The notes under the pieces are model-generated. The model ran no database searches, was not told the origin of the DNA, and saw only the letters and a program-made list of their open reading frames with translations. Positions 4,631 through 8,357 of a DNA stretch of 8,357 nt are shown piece after piece; the first letter of the stretch is position 1; each line of letters begins with the position of its first letter. The stretch lies in assembly GCA_900756575.1 (NCBI GenBank), contig CAAEKQ010000100.1:1-8357 (forward strand), written 5' to 3'. Source of the stretch: an uncultured Oscillospiraceae bacterium. GTDB taxonomy: Bacteria > Bacillota > Clostridia > Oscillospirales > Oscillospiraceae. A program made the translations under genes and the position numbers.

Positions 4631-6166
4631 TTGCCTGAAGTGAAAACCATCATCCAGTGCCAGGACATCGTAAAGGTCTTCCCCGGTGTTCGTGCGCTGG
4701 ACGGCGTGTCCTTTGACATCCGGGAGGGCGAGGTGCATTCCCTGTGCGGCGAAAACGGCGCAGGGAAATCCACACTCATTAAAGTTCTGACCGGTGTCCA
4801 TGCCCCCGATGGCGGAAAATATCTCATCGACGGTCAGGAAGTTCATCTGAAAAGCACCCAGGAGGGCATCGCATTGGGCGTTTCCTGCGTGTATCAGGAG
4901 CTGTCCATTGCCCCGCAGCTGGACGTTGCAAAAAACCTGTTCATCGGCAATCTGCCCATGAAGGGCGGCATGGTGGATCATAAAACGCTCTACCGCCGCA
5001 CTGCTGAGATTCTGTCGGAGCTGGATCTGAACGTCTCCCCCAAAGCCATCGCCGGTGATCTCTCCGTGGGTCAGCAGCAGATGCTGGAGATTGGCCGTGC
5101 CCTGACCCGCAATGCCCGGGTGATTATCATGGACGAGCCCACATCCTCTCTGTCCGAGTCCGAGACCGAAACGCTGTTCGGTGTCATCAAAAAGCTCACG
5201 GCAAAGAACATCGCCGTGGTGTACATCTCCCATAAGCTCGACGAGGTCATGTACCTGTCTGACCGCATCACGGTCATTCGGGACGGAAAAAACATCGTCA
5301 GCCGGGACAAATCCGAATTCACGCAAGAGCAGCTCATTGCCAGCATGATTGGCCGCCCACTCCAGCACCTGTATCAAAAGGAGGCTGCGGAAATCGGCGA
5401 AACCATGCTGGAGGTGCAAAACCTCACCCGCAAGGGTGTATTCCAGGACATCTCCTTCTCCGTCCGTAAGGGCGAGGTGGTTGGCTTCTTTGGTCTGGTG
5501 GGCGCAGGTCGAAGCGAAATCATGCGCGCAATCTTTGGTGTGGATAAATACCAGAGCGGCGAAGTGATCCTCGACGGCAAAAAGCTCCGGGGCGGTGATC
5601 CTGCCGCAGCCATTCGGGCCGGCATCGGCTTCTGCACCGAGGACCGAAAAAAGGAAGGTCTGGCGCTGAAGCTCTCCATTCTGCTGAACATGACGCTGGT
5701 TCGCCTTCCCCTGCTTTCCAAGCTGGGCGTCATCAACCGTGCCAAGCAGCGGACCGCCGCCGACGAATATATGGAGTCCATCTCCATTAAGGCCCCTTCC
5801 GTTCACCAGCTGGTGGGCAATCTGTCCGGCGGCAACCAGCAGAAGGTCGTCGTGGCCAAGTGGCTGATGATGCATCCCAAGGTGCTGATCGTCGACGAGC
5901 CCACCCGCGGCATCGACGTGGGATCCAAATCCGAAATCTACGGTCTTCTGTCTGACCTAGCCAAGCAGGGTATGGCGATCATCGTGGTTTCCTCGGAGAT
6001 TGAGGAGATTATGGGCGTCTGCGACAGTGTGGTCACTATTTCCGAGGGCAAAAAGACCGCACAGCTGACCATCAACGATCAGCTCACCCGGGAGCAGGTG
6101 CTCTCCTGCGCATTGGGCAGCAAGCCAGATTGGGCGCAATCCGGAAAGGACGGTGAAGCACAGTGA
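4631..6166 (+). CDS. Sugar-type ABC importer ATP-binding protein (RbsA/MglA class, two ATPase domains)
   Basis: A 511-residue cytoplasmic ATPase that would power a carbohydrate importer; length and layout match RbsA/MglA/XylG proteins. The start is TTG at 4631, because GGAGG (4618-4622) sits 8 bases before it; an in-frame TTG at 4616 overlaps that site. The N-terminal domain has Walker A GENGAGKST (40-48), Q-loop Gln89, signature LSVGQQQ (144-150), Walker B VIIMDEP (164-170) and H-loop His201. The C-terminal domain has a degenerate Walker A, GLVGAGRSE (288-296, Arg in place of the catalytic Lys), the TEDRKKEG motif (336-343), signature LSGGNQQK (398-405) and Walker B VLIVDEP (418-424). It also has VSSE where the H-loop His would be. 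A degenerate second ATP site is normal for this class. It is the first gene of the operon and overlaps the next start by 4 bases (GTGA). Sugar specificity cannot be read from an ATPase. Confidence 0.95.
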   Translation: MPEVKTIIQCQDIVKVFPGVRALDGVSFDIREGEVHSLCGENGAGKSTLIKVLTGVHAPDGGKYLIDGQEVHLKSTQEGIALGVSCVYQELSIAPQLDVAKNLFIGNLPMKGGMVDHKTLYRRTAEILSELDLNVSPKAIAGDLSVGQQQMLEIGRALTRNARVIIMDEPTSSLSESETETLFGVIKKLTAKNIAVVYISHKLDEVMYLSDRITVIRDGKNIVSRDKSEFTQEQLIASMIGRPLQHLYQKEAAEIGETMLEVQNLTRKGVFQDISFSVRKGEVVGFFGLVGAGRSEIMRAIFGVDKYQSGEVILDGKKLRGGDPAAAIRAGIGFCTEDRKKEGLALKLSILLNMTLVRLPLLSKLGVINRAKQRTAADEYMESISIKAPSVHQLVGNLSGGNQQKVVVAKWLMMHPKVLIVDEPTRGIDVGSKSEIYGLLSDLAKQGMAIIVVSSEIEEIMGVCDSVVTISEGKKTAQLTINDQLTREQVLSCALGSKPDWAQSGKDGEAQ

Positions 6167-7182
6167 GCAAGACAAAATCCAAAGATACCCGCTCTCTGTG
6201 GAGCCGGTTTATGAGTCTCAACGGCGCGGCAATGTTCATCGCCATGGTGATTATCATCATTCTCTTTGAGATCATCCTGACCATCACCAAGGGCAGCGCC
6301 GGAATGTCCTTTATTACCCCCACGAACCTCTTTAGTATTCTCCGCCAGCAGGCCTACACCGGTATCATCGCCTTCGGCCTGACGCTGGTGATGATTACCG
6401 GCAACATCGACCTGAGCGTGGGCAGTATGCTCACCTTCCTGTGCTGTGTCTGCGCCAAGATCATGATGGGCAGCGACAACGGCCTTCTGGGCATCTTCGG
6501 CACCATCGCAGCCGGCGCCATCTGCGGCCTCATCAACGGTGTGCTGGTGAGCTATGTAAAGCTCAACTCCTTTATCACCACCCTGGGCACCAGCTCCATC
6601 TTTACGGCGCTGGCTCTGCGGATCTCCTCCGGCACGGTGCTGGTCATCCCCGACAACTGCGACCCGCTGTTTCAGGCGGTGGGCGTTACCTCCTTCGGGC
6701 CGGTACATATTCTCATCGTCTGGTTTGTGATCGTTGCCGTGGTACTGGGCTTGCTGCTCAGCCGCACCGTATACGGCCAACAGCTCTATACCATCGGCTC
6801 CAACCCGGTGGCAGCCCGCTTCTCCGGCATCCGTGCCAAGCGCAACACCACCGTCAGCTATGTCATCACCGGCCTCTGTGTGGGTCTGGCCGCCGTGCTG
6901 ATGATGGCCAACGTCAAGAGCTCCAACCCCCAGGCCTCCAATGGCAAGGAGATGGAAATCATCCTGGCTGTGGTGCTGGGCGGCGTATCCGTCACCGGCG
7001 GCAAGGGCTCCGTCTGGGGCAGCATCATCGGTGTTCTGTTCTACGGCGTTCTGTCCGCAGGCTTCACCCAGCTGAACCTCTCCACTTATGTCCAGTGGGT
7101 CATCATGGGTGTGATCATGGTCACGGCACTGTCCATTGACGTGCTGAAAGAAAGGGGGATCAAGCTGTGGAAAAAGAAGTAA
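6163..7182 (+). CDS. Sugar-type ABC importer permease 1 (RbsC class)
   Basis: A 339-residue membrane protein of the BPD_transp_2/RbsC family that forms half of the transmembrane pore. The GTG start at 6163 overlaps the ATPase stop as GTGA, implying translational coupling; the nearest purine-rich site (GGAAAGGA, ending at 6150) is 12 bases away, rather far. A Met at residue 17 is an alternative start but lacks support. Features: a basic N-terminus, a first membrane helix at about 21-41, the family-typical MITGNIDLSVG (77-87), a cytoplasmic ATPase-contact loop around TVYGQQLYTIGSNPVAARFSGI, written here only by its ends TVYG and FSGI (202-223), and a Gly-rich segment GGVSVTGGKGSVWG (273-286). 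About eight to ten hydrophobic segments run throughout. It would pair with the following, clearly different permease. No substrate-determining residues can be named. Confidence 0.93.
   Translation: MSKTKSKDTRSLWSRFMSLNGAAMFIAMVIIIILFEIILTITKGSAGMSFITPTNLFSILRQQAYTGIIAFGLTLVMITGNIDLSVGSMLTFLCCVCAKIMMGSDNGLLGIFGTIAAGAICGLINGVLVSYVKLNSFITTLGTSSIFTALALRISSGTVLVIPDNCDPLFQAVGVTSFGPVHILIVWFVIVAVVLGLLLSRTVYGQQLYTIGSNPVAARFSGIRAKRNTTVSYVITGLCVGLAAVLMMANVKSSNPQASNGKEMEIILAVVLGGVSVTGGKGSVWGSIIGVLFYGVLSAGFTQLNLSTYVQWVIMGVIMVTALSIDVLKERGIKLWKKK
7152..7158 (+). promoter_or_regulatory. Ribosome-binding site supporting a GTG start inside the previous gene
   Basis: AAGGGGG lies 8 bases before the GTG at 7167, within the last codons of permease 1. 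It supports the 16-base gene overlap. Confidence 0.65.
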
Positions 7183-8159
7183 AGCGCAATCAAACCATTC
7201 GCCTGATAAAGGACAACAATTCCGTGCTGATCCTTGCGTTGCTGCTGGCGATTTGCTTTCTGTTTGTAGACGGCTACAAAAACGGCTTTTACAATGTCAT
7301 TGTCTATTCCAGCATCTATGGCGTGATCTGCCTGGGTCTGGGTCTGGTGATGATCACCGGCAACATCGACCTGTCCGTGGGCTTCCAGGCTGGCCTTGCC
7401 GGTGTGACCACGGTTCTGAGCTTCAACGCGGTCTATGCGGCCACCGGTGGCAACAGCACCCTGTCGCTCATCATCTCCATCGTGGTTGCGCTGCTCACCG
7501 GTGCGCTGACCGGTCTGTTCAATGGCTTTGTGGTTGCAAAAATCGGCGTTTCCCCGCTGATTGCCACCATCGCCACCAACTACCTGTTCAAGGGTCTGGT
7601 CTTTAACTTTGCCCAGAGCTCCTTTGCTCCCACCGATGCCGACGCGGTAAAGGTCATTGCAAAGACAAAGCTCTTTGATCTTCGCTGGCTGACCCCTTCG
7701 GTGATCATCTTTGTGGTGATCGTGATTCTGCTGGGCCTGTGGATGTACAAGACCAAGTTCGGCAACCGCCTCCATGTGGTGGGCGATAACCCCGAGGCCG
7801 CATCCTATTCCGGCATCAGCGTCTCCAAAACGGTGCTGATTACCTACATTCTCTGCGGCGTTCTGGCAGCGGTATCCGGGTTCCTGATGGTGTCCTTCGA
7901 CGGCTACACCATCTATACCCAGGGCAACTCCCTGTCCACCTTCCCCATCTCCTGCTGCGTCATTGGCGGCATTAAGATGGCAGGCGGCAAGGGCACCGTG
8001 GTGCATATGCTGCTGGGCGTTCTCATTATGCGTGCGATTTCCACCATGATGAGCGTCATGTTCCTGAGCACCGATATGATCAACCTCATTACCGGTATCC
8101 TGCTGGTAGCCGTTCTGATTATCGACCGCTTTACCAGTACCAAGTCCGCAGACGAATAA
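7167..8159 (+). CDS. Sugar-type ABC importer permease 2 (RbsC class)
   Basis: A 330-residue membrane protein, the second RbsC-class subunit. The GTG start at 7167 overlaps permease 1 by 16 bases in another frame and is preceded by AAGGGGG. It shares the exact 11-residue block MITGNIDLSVG (62-72) with permease 1, and has the matching cytoplasmic loop between KFGNRLHVVG (197-206) and YSGI (214-217), plus a Gly-rich segment GGIKMAGGKG (267-276). Elsewhere the two differ widely, so they are old paralogues rather than a recent duplication. Importers of this class with two distinct permeases exist, for example the E. coli YtfT/YjfF galactofuranose system, so a heterodimeric pore is expected. The tail is short and acidic (KSADE). 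A 76-base gap separates it from the binding-protein gene. The role is firm; the sugar is unknown. Confidence 0.93.
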   Translation: MEKEVKRNQTIRLIKDNNSVLILALLLAICFLFVDGYKNGFYNVIVYSSIYGVICLGLGLVMITGNIDLSVGFQAGLAGVTTVLSFNAVYAATGGNSTLSLIISIVVALLTGALTGLFNGFVVAKIGVSPLIATIATNYLFKGLVFNFAQSSFAPTDADAVKVIAKTKLFDLRWLTPSVIIFVVIVILLGLWMYKTKFGNRLHVVGDNPEAASYSGISVSKTVLITYILCGVLAAVSGFLMVSFDGYTIYTQGNSLSTFPISCCVIGGIKMAGGKGTVVHMLLGVLIMRAISTMMSVMFLSTDMINLITGILLVAVLIIDRFTSTKSADE

Positions 8160-8198
8160 CTTCGTTGGTTTTCCCTGCTGGGGATCATCATAAACTTT

Positions 8199-8213
8199 GG
8201 AGGCAACGCCTCC
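8199..8213 (+). repeat. Small stem-loop in the gap before the binding-protein gene
   Basis: GGAGGC (8199-8204) pairs with GCCTCC (8208-8213) around AAC. There is no T-run, so it is not a terminator. Such hairpins between permease and binding-protein genes can protect mRNA ends and allow unequal expression. Here that is inference. Confidence 0.4.
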
Positions 8214-8235
8214 CCCTTTGAAAGGATGAAATGAT

Positions 8236-8357
8236 ATGAAATTGTTCAAGAAACTCGCAGCAGCACTGCTGGCGCTGACCATGGTAGCTTCGATGGCCGC
8301 CTGCGGCTCCGGCTCCGCCGGTTCCACCGCTTCCGCTGCTTCCGCCGCAGCAGGCTC
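8236..8357 (+). CDS. Substrate-binding lipoprotein of the ABC importer, N-terminal fragment
   Basis: The frame opens at ATG 8236, with AAAGGA (8221-8226) 9 bases upstream, and runs off the window after 40 complete codons. The N-terminus is a classic lipoprotein signal: basic MKLFKK, a hydrophobic Ala/Leu core (7-18), and lipobox MAAC with the lipid-attached Cys at residue 23. A Gly/Ser/Ala/Thr linker follows, typical of membrane-anchored binding proteins in Gram-positive Clostridia. No ligand-binding residues lie inside the window. Its place directly after an ATPase and two RbsC-class permeases is the argument that it is the sugar-binding (periplasmic-binding-protein-like) component anchored on the outer face of the membrane. 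The lipoprotein call is firm; the binding-protein role rests on context. Confidence 0.85.
   Translation, partial: MKLFKKLAAALLALTMVASMAACGSGSAGSTASAASAAAG

Noticed and set aside
4562..5875. A 437-codon minus-strand open frame across the ATPase gene
   Set aside because: It lies opposite an unmistakable ABC ATPase with all motifs, and arises from codon bias (few stop complements). It has no promoter or ribosome-binding site.
7086..8327. A 413-codon minus-strand open frame across permease 2 and the lipoprotein start
   Set aside because: It is antisense to two confident genes, has a His/Gln/Asp-rich shadow composition, and crosses an intergenic gap.

Overview
The window looks like chromosomal DNA of a fairly GC-rich anaerobic Clostridia member, plausibly a gut Oscillospirales/Ruminococcaceae-type bacterium. 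The signs are strong AAAGGAG or GGAGG ribosome-binding sites, TTG and GTG starts, hairpin terminators with T-runs, a lipoprotein signal followed by a Ser/Ala/Gly-rich linker, and the gene families present. The taxon is inferred from style, not from a marker gene. No RNA gene, CRISPR array or intact mobile element is visible.

Layout. At the left edge (1-253, +) is the C-terminal end of a formate/nitrite (FNT) channel, closed by a strong terminator (266-308). A 57-nt near-perfect hairpin follows (345-401). Next is a 697-residue minus-strand gene (444-2537) for a Gly-rich, repeat-containing protein. It resembles a right-handed beta-helix, has no signal peptide and carries a Met/Pro-rich segment; I cannot assign a function. 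It is transcribed divergently from a PAP2-type membrane phosphatase/phosphotransferase (2797-3489, +). The 259-bp space between them holds a well-formed promoter for each direction. The PAP2 gene ends in its own terminator.

Between 3529 and 4339 is a decayed region. It holds the C-terminal DNA-binding part of an AraC-family regulator (minus strand), joined head-on to 5'-truncated, frame-disrupted remnants of NTF2/SnoaL-like proteins (plus strand). This fits a deletion that removed the 5' halves of a divergent regulator-target pair. A strong terminator (4392-4430) closes it.

The right half (about 4540-8357, +) is a sugar-type ABC importer operon. It has a near-consensus promoter, a double-domain RbsA/MglA-class ATPase (TTG start), two different RbsC-class permeases whose starts overlap the preceding genes (GTG starts), and the beginning of a substrate-binding lipoprotein gene (ATG start, cut by the window end). 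ATPase and permeases are translationally packed. The binding-protein gene stands 76 nt downstream behind a small hairpin. The two permeases would form a heterodimer on the ATPase, with the lipoprotein delivering substrate. The sugar cannot be named from this sequence. The most uncertain and potentially novel parts are the beta-helix-like protein, the long hairpin beside it, the AraC/NTF2 remnant junction, and the inverted repeats in front of the promoters.
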